NCBI GenBank assembly: GCA_965215215.1
Contig: OZ244043.1
Coordinates: 1,674,001 to 1,738,000, forward strand
DNA length: 64,000 nucleotides
DNA from: CALDTK01 sp965215215
GTDB lineage: Bacteria; Bacteroidota; Bacteroidia; Chitinophagales; Saprospiraceae
Reading direction: 5' to 3'
A program made the position numbers and the translations under genes. A model generated the notes under the pieces. It was given only the letters and a program-made list of their open reading frames with translations, ran no database searches and had not been told where the DNA came from. Within the stretch, counting starts at the first letter, position 1. Every line of letters begins with the position of its first letter. Positions 8,436 to 16,406 of this stretch are shown here, piece by piece.

Positions 8436-10202
8436 ATGCGCAAACCCCTCCTCCGCACCCCCGGCCTCCCCGTCCTCGGATGGGTCCGCGACTACCAGCG
8501 CGCCTGGCTGGGGGGCGATCTCGCGGCGGGGTTCACGGTGGGCGTCATGCTCATCCCCCAGGGCATGGCCTACGCCATGATCGCGGGGCTGCCGCCGGTA
8601 TTCGGACTCTACGCCGCGCTGCTCCCGCAGGTGGCCTACGCCGTGCTCGGGAGCTCACGCCAACTCGCCGTCGGACCGGTGGCGATGGATTCGCTCCTGG
8701 TCGCCTCCGGGCTCGGTGCGCTGGCGCTGGTAGGGCCGACCGATTACATCTCGGCCGCCCTATTCCTCGCCCTGTTCGTCGGTACGATCCAAGTCCTCTT
8801 CGGTCTTTTTCGGGGAGGCTTCCTGGTCGATTTCCTCTCGCGCCCGGTCATCAGCGGCTTCACGAGTGCCGCGGCCATCATCATCGGGTTCTCGCAGCTC
8901 AAGCACGTGCTCGGCATCGAGGTCTCGGACGCCAACCGGCTGCAGGTCATGGCGCGCGAGACGCTACAGCACCTTCCCGACACCAATTTGCACGCGCTCT
9001 CGATCGGGGTAGCTACCGTGGGCCTCCTCCTCGCCATCCAGCGCTACGGGCGGGGTATTCCGGCCGCCCTGGTGGTGGTGGCGCTCGGCACCCTCATCGT
9101 CTACCTCACGGGGTGGGCCTCCTCGGGCCTGCGGATCGTCGGCGAGATCCCGAGCGGGCTCCCGGCGTTTGCGGTGCCGGACTTCAGCCTCGAACTCGGT
9201 CGCGAGCTCCTGCCCACCGCCCTCACCCTGGCCCTCGTCGGCTTCATGGAGGCGACCGCCATCGGCAAGGCGCTCGAGGAGCGAGACCCCGAGGCCGAAG
9301 CCATCGACACCAACCAGGAGCTCGTCGCGATTGGCGCGAGCAACGTGCTCGGCAGCTTCTTCGGCTCCTACCCGGTCACCGGGGGCTTCAGTCGTTCCGC
9401 GGTAAACGAGCAGGCTGGCGCTAAAACGGGTTTTGCCGCGCTGACCAGCGCGAGCGTGATCGCCCTAACCCTGCTTTTCCTCACGCCACTTTTCTACTAC
9501 CTCCCGAACGCCGTGCTCGGGGGGATTATCCTCGTGGCGGTAATCAAGCTGGTGGATCTGCGCTACCCTTACCGGCTCTGGCGTACCGCGCGCGAAGAGC
9601 TGGCGCTGCTGGTGCTCACCTTCGTCTTGACCCTCACGGTGGGCATCTTCGAGGGGATCGTGGCCGGCGTTTTCGGATCGCTGCTCGTACTGGTATACCG
9701 CGCGAGCTCGCCCCACATCGCGGAGCTGGGGCGGATCCGGGGCACGACCTACTACCGGAACGTGGACCGCTTTCGGGAGGACTGCGAGGTGCGCCCGGAC
9801 ATACTGATGTTCCGCTTCGACGCGCCGCTGTTTTTCGCCAACGTCGACTACTTCCGCAAGCAGCTCTACGAGCGTGTGGGGCGGCGCGGGCCGGGTCTGA
9901 CGACGGTGGTCATCAACGCGGAGTCGATCAGCTACGTCGATTCTACGGCTACGTACGTGCTGACCCGCATCATCACCGACCTGAAGCGCCGCGGACTGCG
10001 CGTGATCATCTCCGGCGCCATCGGTCCGGCCCGAGACGCCATCTCCAGCAGCGGTCTCATCGACGTACTCGGGCGCGAACACCTCTTCATCCGCACCTGC
10101 GAGGCGGTGGACTACTGCGACGGCGTGCGGGCGCCGACCGCGGTACAACGTCGGATCGTGGAGCAGGTAGAGCCCTGGATCGAGCCCCCGCGGCAGAGTT
10201 AA
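8436..10202 (+). CDS. SulP family anion transporter with STAS domain
   Basis: 588-residue inner-membrane transporter of the SulP/SLC26 family (sulfate, bicarbonate or related anions). The N-terminal signature GFTVGVMLIPQGMAYAMIAG, about 10-12 hydrophobic segments and the conserved NEQAGAKTGFA block are present. The C-terminal about 130 residues are a cytoplasmic STAS domain (VVINAESISYVDSTATYVL). The substrate cannot be read from sequence. A second SulP gene lies at 48107-49879. The cation-efflux gene follows 56 bp downstream on the same strand and may be cotranscribed. Confidence 0.9.
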   Translation: MRKPLLRTPGLPVLGWVRDYQRAWLGGDLAAGFTVGVMLIPQGMAYAMIAGLPPVFGLYAALLPQVAYAVLGSSRQLAVGPVAMDSLLVASGLGALALVGPTDYISAALFLALFVGTIQVLFGLFRGGFLVDFLSRPVISGFTSAAAIIIGFSQLKHVLGIEVSDANRLQVMARETLQHLPDTNLHALSIGVATVGLLLAIQRYGRGIPAALVVVALGTLIVYLTGWASSGLRIVGEIPSGLPAFAVPDFSLELGRELLPTALTLALVGFMEATAIGKALEERDPEAEAIDTNQELVAIGASNVLGSFFGSYPVTGGFSRSAVNEQAGAKTGFAALTSASVIALTLLFLTPLFYYLPNAVLGGIILVAVIKLVDLRYPYRLWRTAREELALLVLTFVLTLTVGIFEGIVAGVFGSLLVLVYRASSPHIAELGRIRGTTYYRNVDRFREDCEVRPDILMFRFDAPLFFANVDYFRKQLYERVGRRGPGLTTVVINAESISYVDSTATYVLTRIITDLKRRGLRVIISGAIGPARDAISSSGLIDVLGREHLFIRTCEAVDYCDGVRAPTAVQRRIVEQVEPWIEPPRQS

Positions 10203-10258
10203 CGTACCCGCTCGGGGGCGCCTGCTTACCTTGCTGAGCATCACCCTACCTCACCCGA

Positions 10259-11155
10259 ATGAACTCCGAGCAGCGCGCTATCCGCTCGACGATCTTCAGT
10301 TTGATCGGCAACGCGTCGTTGGCGGCGATCAAGGGCGCGGCGGGGGTATTCGGCAATTCCTACGCGCTGGTGGCCGACGCGATCGAGTCGCTCACGGACA
10401 TCGTTTCGTCGACGCTGCTGGCCGTCGGGATCCGTTACGCCGTGCGCCCGGCCGACGCGCGCCACCCCTACGGCCACGGCGGGGTGGAGGCGCTCGTCAC
10501 CTTCGCGACGGTCGGCGTCATGATCGCGGCCGCCACGCTCATCGCCGTCGAGGCCGTCCGGCACATCGGTACGCCGCACGCCATGCCCGAATGGTGGACG
10601 CTCGTCGTGCTCGCCGTCGTGATCGTGTGGAAGGAGCTGAGCTTTCGCTACGTGCGGCGCACGAGCGAGCGAACCCACTCCGCCGCGCTCGCCGCCGATG
10701 CCTGGCACCACCGCAGCGACGCCATCAGCTCGCTCGCCGCGTTCGTCGGTATCGCCGCGGCCATCTGGCTCGGACCGGGCCACGAGGACCTCGACGACTG
10801 GGCCGCCCTCGTGGCCGCGGGCATGATCGTGGTCAACGCCTTCCGCGCCTTCCGGCCCGCACTCGGCGAGATCATGGACGAAAACAGCTACGACGAACTC
10901 GTGGAGCAAATTCGCGATCTGGCCGGCGCGGTACCCGGCGTGGCCGATACGGAGAAGTGTTTCGTGCGCAAATCGGGCATGCGGTTCCACGTGGACCTGC
11001 ACGCGATCGTGGACGGCGGATTGTCGGTCAGCGCCGGACACGCCATCGCGCACCGCATCCAGGGCGCTTTACGCGAGGAGCTACCCCAGCTGGGGCGCGT
11101 TTCGATCCACGTGGAACCTGTCGGGGTTGACCATAGCCCGATGCCGGTCGGGTGA
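10259..11155 (+). CDS. Cation diffusion facilitator (CDF) transporter
   Basis: 298-residue divalent metal/proton antiporter (zinc, iron, cobalt or manganese export). The N-terminus has the family pattern LIGNASLAAIKGAAGVFGNS with ALVADAIESLTDI, where Asp residues of helices II and V (AADAWHHRSDAISS) form the metal site. Six hydrophobic segments and a C-terminal cytoplasmic domain with several His residues (HVDLHAIVDGG, HAIAHRIQ) are present. The stop codon overlaps the GTG start of the next gene, which suggests translational coupling. Confidence 0.9.
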   Translation: MNSEQRAIRSTIFSLIGNASLAAIKGAAGVFGNSYALVADAIESLTDIVSSTLLAVGIRYAVRPADARHPYGHGGVEALVTFATVGVMIAAATLIAVEAVRHIGTPHAMPEWWTLVVLAVVIVWKELSFRYVRRTSERTHSAALAADAWHHRSDAISSLAAFVGIAAAIWLGPGHEDLDDWAALVAAGMIVVNAFRAFRPALGEIMDENSYDELVEQIRDLAGAVPGVADTEKCFVRKSGMRFHVDLHAIVDGGLSVSAGHAIAHRIQGALREELPQLGRVSIHVEPVGVDHSPMPVG

Positions 11156-12705
11156 GCGTACGCCATCTTTGGGGCGTGCAGAAAACAACTTGGCTCTTCG
11201 TCGCACTCGCGCTGCCCGTAGCCGTTAGCCTCGCCGAGTGCAGCTCCGACGGGCCGCCACTCACGATCGAGGAGGAGTTTTTGGCTACCTGCGGCAACTG
11301 CCACCTCCCCCCAGACCCTCGGGCCATCACTAAGGAGATTTGGCGCGAGCACGTACTGCCCAACATGGCGGTACGGGTCGGCCTGGCTTACGGCGATTAC
11401 GATCCTACCGCCGGACTCAATATGGAAGAGCAGTACCGTACCACCCTGGCCGGCGTTTACCCGGGCGCCCCCACCGTAGACAGCGCCACCTGGTGGCGGG
11501 TCCACGATTACATCCTGGCGCTCGCGCCCGCCGAGATCCCGGTAGATACGCTCCGCGAGCGGCGCAACGCCCTCCTCGAGGGCTTCGAACCGCGCAACGT
11601 CTCGATCGGGGCCGGCGGTCAGCCCTTCGTTACCTCCATCGCCTACCAACCGGAGGGGGGTGGGGTGATGGTGGGCGACATGCGGGGCCGATCTTTCCGC
11701 CTTCCGGCGGCCGAGCCCGCGCGCCCCACCTACGGTTCGGCCATCGTCGGCTACCGGGAGGGTGGCACCGCCGGTGTGTACGTGACCGAGGTCGGCATTA
11801 TGGAGCCCTCCGAAGTGCCCGCGGGGCGGGTCTCCCTCCTCACGGACAGCGGCAGCACCGTACTCGCCGCCGAGTTGCACCGCCCGGTCTACGCCGTGGG
11901 CGCCGACCTCGACCGGGACGGCGTCGAGGAAGTCCTCGTCTGCGAGTTCGGCTACCACACCGGGCAGCTCACCCTGTTGGTCAAGGAGGGCAACGCTTAC
12001 GCAAAACGCGTCCTGCTCGACCTCCCCGGCACCATCAAGGTCGAAGTCGCGGACCTGAACGGCGACGACCACCTCGACGTGATCGTCCTCGCCTCGCAGG
12101 CGCAGGAGGGCATCTACGCTTTCTACGGGGACGGCGAGCTCGGCTTCGAGCGGGACGAGCTCGTGCGCCTCGGTCCGGAGTCCGGCTCGAGCTGGTTCGA
12201 GCTCTTCGACTACGAGGGGGATGGCGACCTCGACCTCGTACTCGCCAACGGCGACAACGCCGACTACAGCATCTTCCCGAAGCCTTACCACGGGATGCGC
12301 CTCTACCTCAACGACGGGAGCAACGCCTACACCGAGGCCCTCTTCTACCCGATCTACGGGGCCACGCGCGTACTCGCCGAGGACTACGACCGGGATGGCG
12401 ACGTCGACTTCGCCGTATCCGCCTTCTTCCCGGAGTACAGCGAGAACGCGGACGAGAGCTTCGTGTACCTCGAGAACACGAACGCGACCCGGCTCGAGTT
12501 TCGAGCGCGCACGCTGCCCGCCGGCAGCTTCGGGCGCTGGCTCGTTTCGGAGCGGGGGGATGTAGACGGCGACGGGGATACGGACATCATCCTGGGCAAC
12601 TTCCCCGTGCCGCCGAGTGCGGGCAGTTCGGAGTTGGCGAAGACCTGGCAGGAGGAAGCGGTGGATGTGCTGGTGTTGGAGAATGGCTTGGTGGCCCCGG
12701 ACTAA
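11152..12705 (+). CDS. Lipoprotein with c-type haem motif and FG-GAP/VCBS repeats
   Basis: 517 residues starting at a GTG that overlaps the previous stop; a second GTG at 11176 is possible. A hydrophobic signal ends at a lipobox-like LAEC (Cys30). A single haem-binding motif CGNCH (47-51) follows at once. The rest is a beta-propeller of FG-GAP/VCBS repeats, each with a calcium-type Asp-rich loop: DLDRDG, DLNGDDH, DYEGDGD, DYDRDGD and DVDGDGD. This suggests an envelope protein with one haem and a calcium-binding propeller. Its redox partner is unknown. Similar architectures occur in Bacteroidota as uncharacterised proteins. Confidence 0.75.
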   Translation: MSVRHLWGVQKTTWLFVALALPVAVSLAECSSDGPPLTIEEEFLATCGNCHLPPDPRAITKEIWREHVLPNMAVRVGLAYGDYDPTAGLNMEEQYRTTLAGVYPGAPTVDSATWWRVHDYILALAPAEIPVDTLRERRNALLEGFEPRNVSIGAGGQPFVTSIAYQPEGGGVMVGDMRGRSFRLPAAEPARPTYGSAIVGYREGGTAGVYVTEVGIMEPSEVPAGRVSLLTDSGSTVLAAELHRPVYAVGADLDRDGVEEVLVCEFGYHTGQLTLLVKEGNAYAKRVLLDLPGTIKVEVADLNGDDHLDVIVLASQAQEGIYAFYGDGELGFERDELVRLGPESGSSWFELFDYEGDGDLDLVLANGDNADYSIFPKPYHGMRLYLNDGSNAYTEALFYPIYGATRVLAEDYDRDGDVDFAVSAFFPEYSENADESFVYLENTNATRLEFRARTLPAGSFGRWLVSERGDVDGDGDTDIILGNFPVPPSAGSSELAKTWQEEAVDVLVLENGLVAPD

Positions 12706-12778
12706 AGCCCGGGGTGAACGTCCGGTTCGCCGTGCTTCGGTGCGGCGTGCGAAAGCACTTCACCTAAATTTAGCAGAA

Positions 12779-13273
12779 ATGTCGAACCGAAAATTCGCTT
12801 CCCCCGGCGAGGTACAGCTCGTCGACTTCGAATCGCGGTACGCCCGAGCCTTCCGCGACCTCAACGCGGCCTGGATCGAGCAGTACTTCTCCCTAGAGTC
12901 CGAGGACCGTCGTTTACTCGAGGATCCGCAGCGCGAGCTGGTCGAAGCGGGCGGGTACATCGTGATGGCCCTCCGGGGAGGGGAGGCGGTGGGCACTTGC
13001 GCGCTGCTGCCGCTGCCGGAGGACCCGGACTACGAGTTCGAGCTCGTGAAGATGGCCGTGAGTCCGTCGGCGCGAGGCCTGGGTATCGGCGAGGCGCTGG
13101 GACGGCACGTTTTAGCGAAAGCGAGGGCGCTGGGGGCAAGACGAGTTTACTTGGAGACGAACCCCGTGCTCGGGTCGGCGGTGCGACTCTACCGCCGACT
13201 CGGGTTCGAGGAGGTCGTGGGGCACGACAGTCCGTTCGCGCGTTGTGGATTGCAAATGGGCACCACGCTTTGA
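12779..13273 (+). CDS. GNAT family N-acetyltransferase
   Basis: 164 residues. The GNAT core is visible: VGTCALLPLP (beta4), then FELVKMAVSPSARGLGIGEAL, the acetyl-CoA pyrophosphate loop of the R-G-x-G-x-G/A type, then ARRVYLETNPV and AVRLYRRLGFEEV. It transfers an acetyl group from acetyl-CoA to an unknown amine. The ATG at 12779 is chosen because homology starts there; the longer open frame covers upstream DNA. A mini-hairpin repeat at 13109-13122 encodes VLAKA in the helix after the acetyl-CoA loop. The TGA stop overlaps a TTG start of the next gene. Confidence 0.87.
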   Translation: MSNRKFASPGEVQLVDFESRYARAFRDLNAAWIEQYFSLESEDRRLLEDPQRELVEAGGYIVMALRGGEAVGTCALLPLPEDPDYEFELVKMAVSPSARGLGIGEALGRHVLAKARALGARRVYLETNPVLGSAVRLYRRLGFEEVVGHDSPFARCGLQMGTTL

Positions 13274-14061
13274 GTAGGACGTTTACTTTCTTCCCGGCCC
13301 TCCTGCTGCTCGCGCTCCCGAATTTCCTATACGCCCAGTTCGCCGAAACCATCCGGCCGAGCAGGCCCGGGGCGGCCACGGAACCGTACACGATCGGTGC
13401 GCGGGTGATCCAACACGAAACGGGCGTTTCGCTGGGGCGCGTGCGCACGCTCGCAGCGGGTGAGACCGAGCCGCTGGCGGGCAACACGCTGCTGCGCCTC
13501 GGCCTCGGCGAGCGCTTCGAACTGAATGCGATGGTTACCTACTTGCGCCGCCGCCAACGGGGGGCCAGCGGGGTAAGCGACACCGAGGCCGGCGGCCGCT
13601 ACACCGTGGCGCTCGAAACGGACAGGGTACCGGCCGTAGCCATCCAGACGAGCGTGTTACTCCGGTGGCGCGGCGAGGACTACCGGGCGGCGGGTGCGGG
13701 CGTGACGACCCTCGTGAGCGCGGGCAAGTCGGTCGGCGACAAAGCAAGCCTCACGTTCAATTACGGCTTCACGCACGACGGCGATACGCCCGGGGTAACA
13801 AGCTTTTACGCATTGGCACCGGGGATAAGTGTAACCGATAAATTTGGTCTCGGCGCTGACGTGTACGGCGACTTGGGGCCGGATTTCGACCTCAACGTAG
13901 ACGTAAATGCTACCTTTCTGCTCGGCGCCGACCTGATGGTCGACCTAACGGCCGCCTGGGAAGCGATCGGCAACTTCGAGGCCGACGGAGGAGATTCGGT
14001 CTACGCGGACCGATTTATCGAAGCGGGCATCAGCTGGAGGGTCGACTACCGGAGGGAGTAA
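13270..14061 (+). CDS. Outer-membrane beta-barrel protein, paralog 1 of 3
   Basis: 263 residues from a TTG that overlaps the preceding TGA; the frame stays open upstream but that stretch is antisense-like. A signal peptide (FFPALLLLALPNFLYAQ) precedes a barrel with alternating strands and conserved blocks RPSRPGAATEPYTIGARVIQ, LGLGERFELNAMV and FNYGFTHDG. The protein ends WRVDYRRE, as expected for an outer-membrane barrel. It resembles the transporter family related to Phenol_MetA_deg. Two closely related genes follow in tandem. Their substrate is unknown. Confidence 0.7.
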   Translation: MSRTFTFFPALLLLALPNFLYAQFAETIRPSRPGAATEPYTIGARVIQHETGVSLGRVRTLAAGETEPLAGNTLLRLGLGERFELNAMVTYLRRRQRGASGVSDTEAGGRYTVALETDRVPAVAIQTSVLLRWRGEDYRAAGAGVTTLVSAGKSVGDKASLTFNYGFTHDGDTPGVTSFYALAPGISVTDKFGLGADVYGDLGPDFDLNVDVNATFLLGADLMVDLTAAWEAIGNFEADGGDSVYADRFIEAGISWRVDYRRE

Positions 14062-14092
14062 CTCCCCAGGGGCAGCCGACGCAACCTGTCTC

Positions 14093-14947
14093 ATGTTCAA
14101 AATTACACTGGCCTTCGTGGCCTTGCTGAGCTCGCTCGGCACCATTCAGGCACAGTACGGCGAGTGGATCCGCAGTGGTCGGCCGGGCGGGTCCATCGGC
14201 GCGCACACCCTCGGTGCGAAGGTGTTCCAGATGCAGAGTGGGTTCGGCTACCGTAGGGTAGACGCGGGCGGGTTTGGCGGAAGCCCGATCCTGACGCAGG
14301 GCAACGTGTTTCGCCTCGGGCTCGGGGAGCGCTTCGAACTGAGTGCGGTGCTCGGCTTCAACCGGCGGGAGGAGGCGCGGGCCGCCGACATCTCCGCGGT
14401 CTCGGGACCGCAACCCCCGCCGGAGCAATCGACGCCTACGCGACCCGCGATCCGGGTCAGCACGACCCAGTTCGGCTTCCGCTACAACCTCGTGAAGGCA
14501 ACGGACGAGCGGCCGTCCGTCGGCGTTCAGACGCGCTTCCGCTTCGACGTGGGCCAACCGGACTTCCTGCGGCGCAACGTGGGGTCGATCACCATGCTGA
14601 TGATCGGTAAATCGCTTACGCGAAAACTCGGCCTGACGCTCAACTACGCCCTCGCCAACGACGGGGTGCGTCCCGGACTGCGAAGCTTTTACAAAATCAA
14701 TCCGAGCTTCCGGATCAACCCCCACCTGCAGCTCGAGGTGGATGCGTACGGCACCTTCGACGCGTTCGACCTGAACCTCGATTACGGCATCGGGATTTTC
14801 GTGAATCGCGACCTGAAGCTCGACCTCGTGTACGCCCACGAGAGCTTCGGCAGCTTCGCGGGCGACGGGCTGGAGGGGGGCTCGGACTGGACGATCGGCG
14901 GCGGCGTGAGTTGGCGGGTCGACTGGCGCAAAGCGGATAAACGTTAG
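14093..14947 (+). CDS. Outer-membrane beta-barrel protein, paralog 2 of 3
   Basis: 284 residues with signal peptide (LAFVALLSSLGTIQAQ). It shares with its two neighbours the start Q-F/Y-GEWIRSGRPGG, the block LGLGERFELSAVLGF, a FGFRYNLVKATD strand and the final WRVDWRK. The central loop is longer and Pro-rich (GPQPPPEQSTPT). It lies 31 bp after paralog 1. A mini-hairpin repeat at 14614-14627 falls in SLTRKLG, a region where the paralogs have similar sequence. It is probably a porin-like or substrate-binding barrel; the ligand is not known. Confidence 0.75.
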   Translation: MFKITLAFVALLSSLGTIQAQYGEWIRSGRPGGSIGAHTLGAKVFQMQSGFGYRRVDAGGFGGSPILTQGNVFRLGLGERFELSAVLGFNRREEARAADISAVSGPQPPPEQSTPTRPAIRVSTTQFGFRYNLVKATDERPSVGVQTRFRFDVGQPDFLRRNVGSITMLMIGKSLTRKLGLTLNYALANDGVRPGLRSFYKINPSFRINPHLQLEVDAYGTFDAFDLNLDYGIGIFVNRDLKLDLVYAHESFGSFAGDGLEGGSDWTIGGGVSWRVDWRKADKR

Positions 14948-15070
14948 TGCTATCTCGCCGCGGGACCGCCGCGAACGCCAGCACCGCGTCCACCACCCGC
15001 GCCGCCCGCACGTACGTACGACAGGTGGGGTAGAGTGAACCTCGACGCGCGCGCGGCGTACGTTGTCGAG

Positions 15071-15874
15071 ATGCGTCAACTCCTGCTGCTGCTCGCGCTC
15101 GGCGCGCCCCTCCTCACGCGCGCCCAGTTCGGCGAGTGGATCCGCACCGGGCGGCCGGGGGCGGCCATCGGGGCGTACACCTGCGGGAAGAACACCTTCC
15201 AGGTGCAGAGCGGGGCGAGCTACAAGTCGCTCGAAACCGGTGACGCCACGACGGAAAACGTCTTCCAGGGCAACGTCCTGCGCGTGGGCCTCACCGAGCG
15301 CTTCGAGCTGAGCGCGGTGGTGGGCTTCGCGCGGCGGTCGATCACGCGGACCAACGGACTCTCCACCGCGAAGACCGCGAGCACCGGCGTCAACAACACC
15401 CAGGTCGGCTTCCGCTACAACGTCCTCGCCGCCACCGATCGCCTGCCCGCCGTCTCGGTCCAGACGCGGGTATTGCTGCGCGCGCAGAGTGAGGCGTTCC
15501 GGCGGGATCGGGTGGGCACGACCACGATCGTTAGCGCGGGGAAGGGGCTGACGCCAAAACTCGGCCTCACCCTCAACTACGGGTTTACGTACGCGGGCGG
15601 CGCCCCGGGACTGCGCAGCTTCTACGTCGTGAACCCGAGCTACAAGGCGACCGAGCGGCTGCAGCTCGTGGCGGACGTGTACGGCGACCTCAACGACTTC
15701 GACCTCAACGTCGACTTCGGGGTGGGCTACTTCCTGAGTCGCGATCTGAAGGTGGACGCCGCGGTGTCGGCGGAGGGCTTTGGTGATTTCGCGGGCGACG
15801 GCCCGGCGGTCGAGTCGGACTGGTCGGTGGCGGCGGGGGTGAGTTGGCGGGTGGACTGGCGGGGGGAGGGGTAA
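15071..15874 (+). CDS. Outer-membrane beta-barrel protein, paralog 3 of 3
   Basis: 267 residues from the ATG at 15071, which begins a clear signal peptide (MRQLLLLLALGAPLLTRAQ); an earlier in-frame ATG at 15035 would place 12 polar residues before it. It is the closest relative of paralog 2: FGEWIRTGRPGAAIGAYTCG, VGLTERFELSAVVGF, LGLTLNYGFTYAGG and a final WRVDWRGEG. The upstream 120 bp separate it from paralog 2, so it may have its own promoter. The family function is uncharacterised. Confidence 0.75.
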   Translation: MRQLLLLLALGAPLLTRAQFGEWIRTGRPGAAIGAYTCGKNTFQVQSGASYKSLETGDATTENVFQGNVLRVGLTERFELSAVVGFARRSITRTNGLSTAKTASTGVNNTQVGFRYNVLAATDRLPAVSVQTRVLLRAQSEAFRRDRVGTTTIVSAGKGLTPKLGLTLNYGFTYAGGAPGLRSFYVVNPSYKATERLQLVADVYGDLNDFDLNVDFGVGYFLSRDLKVDAAVSAEGFGDFAGDGPAVESDWSVAAGVSWRVDWRGEG

Positions 15875-15892
15875 GTTTGGGGAAGCTGGAGG

Positions 15893-16213
15893 CTACTCGA
15901 GTAAAACCTCATCCTCATTCGCGTAGAGACCAAAGTACCACGCTGAGAATGCCGCCCCCAAGAGCACTGGTACCCCATTCGCCAGGTACGGCGGAAAGGA
16001 AAAGTCGGGTAGCGTGGGGCCGAAGAAGTGGGTGTAGATCACTCCAGTTACAAGATAGGGAACGGCGCAGGTGAGGATGAGCATTTTCGCATTCGTCCAG
16101 CTACCGACTCGATTCAGAATGTAGGTCAGTCTGGTCCAGGGGAAGAATAAGCGGATCGAGGCGCAGATCCCAATGTAGATCCCGGCGGTCGCGAGGTAGG
16201 GGAGGATGTCCAT
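15893..16213 (-). CDS. Small membrane protein of unknown function
   Basis: 106 residues with three hydrophobic segments: LATAGIYIGICASIRLFF near the start, MLILTCAVPYLVTGVIYTHFF in the middle and VPVLLGAAFSAWYFGLYA at the end, then an acidic tail. I do not recognise a family. GC content is lower than in the neighbours. It is convergent with the third barrel gene, 18 bp apart, and lies downstream of pckA on the same strand but beyond a hairpin. Confidence 0.6.
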   Translation of the reverse strand: MDILPYLATAGIYIGICASIRLFFPWTRLTYILNRVGSWTNAKMLILTCAVPYLVTGVIYTHFFGPTLPDFSFPPYLANGVPVLLGAAFSAWYFGLYANEDEVLLE

Positions 16214-16334
16214 GAGTATCGTTTTCGCTAGGTACTGTAAGGATACGGTACTGCACTGGAGTTAGCGTGTTGCGGTGGTAGACTGAGGAAAGCTTAAATA
16301 CATAGAGATTACCACCGCAGCGCCTCGCTAAGGT

Positions 16335-16358
16335 GCAGCAGCTAATACACGCTGCTGC
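16335..16358 (-). terminator. Hairpin downstream of pckA
   Basis: GCAGCAGC and GCTGCTGC form a perfect 8-bp stem with an 8-nt loop, about 50 bp after the pckA stop on the minus strand. No T-run follows, so termination is only a guess. Confidence 0.35.
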
Positions 16359-16406
16359 GTACACCGCGAGGGGCAGCGTACTGGCCTAGGTCTTGCCCTC
16401 GAACCG

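Noticed and set aside
9414..9427. GCTGGCGCTAAAAC in the first SulP gene as another mini-hairpin copy
   Set aside because: It encodes the conserved SulP motif NEQAGAKTG and the stem does not pair fully, so protein constraint explains it.
12695..12714. CCCCGG/CCGGGG hairpin at the end of the FG-GAP gene
   Set aside because: Six base pairs overlapping the stop codon without a T-run; too weak in GC-rich DNA.
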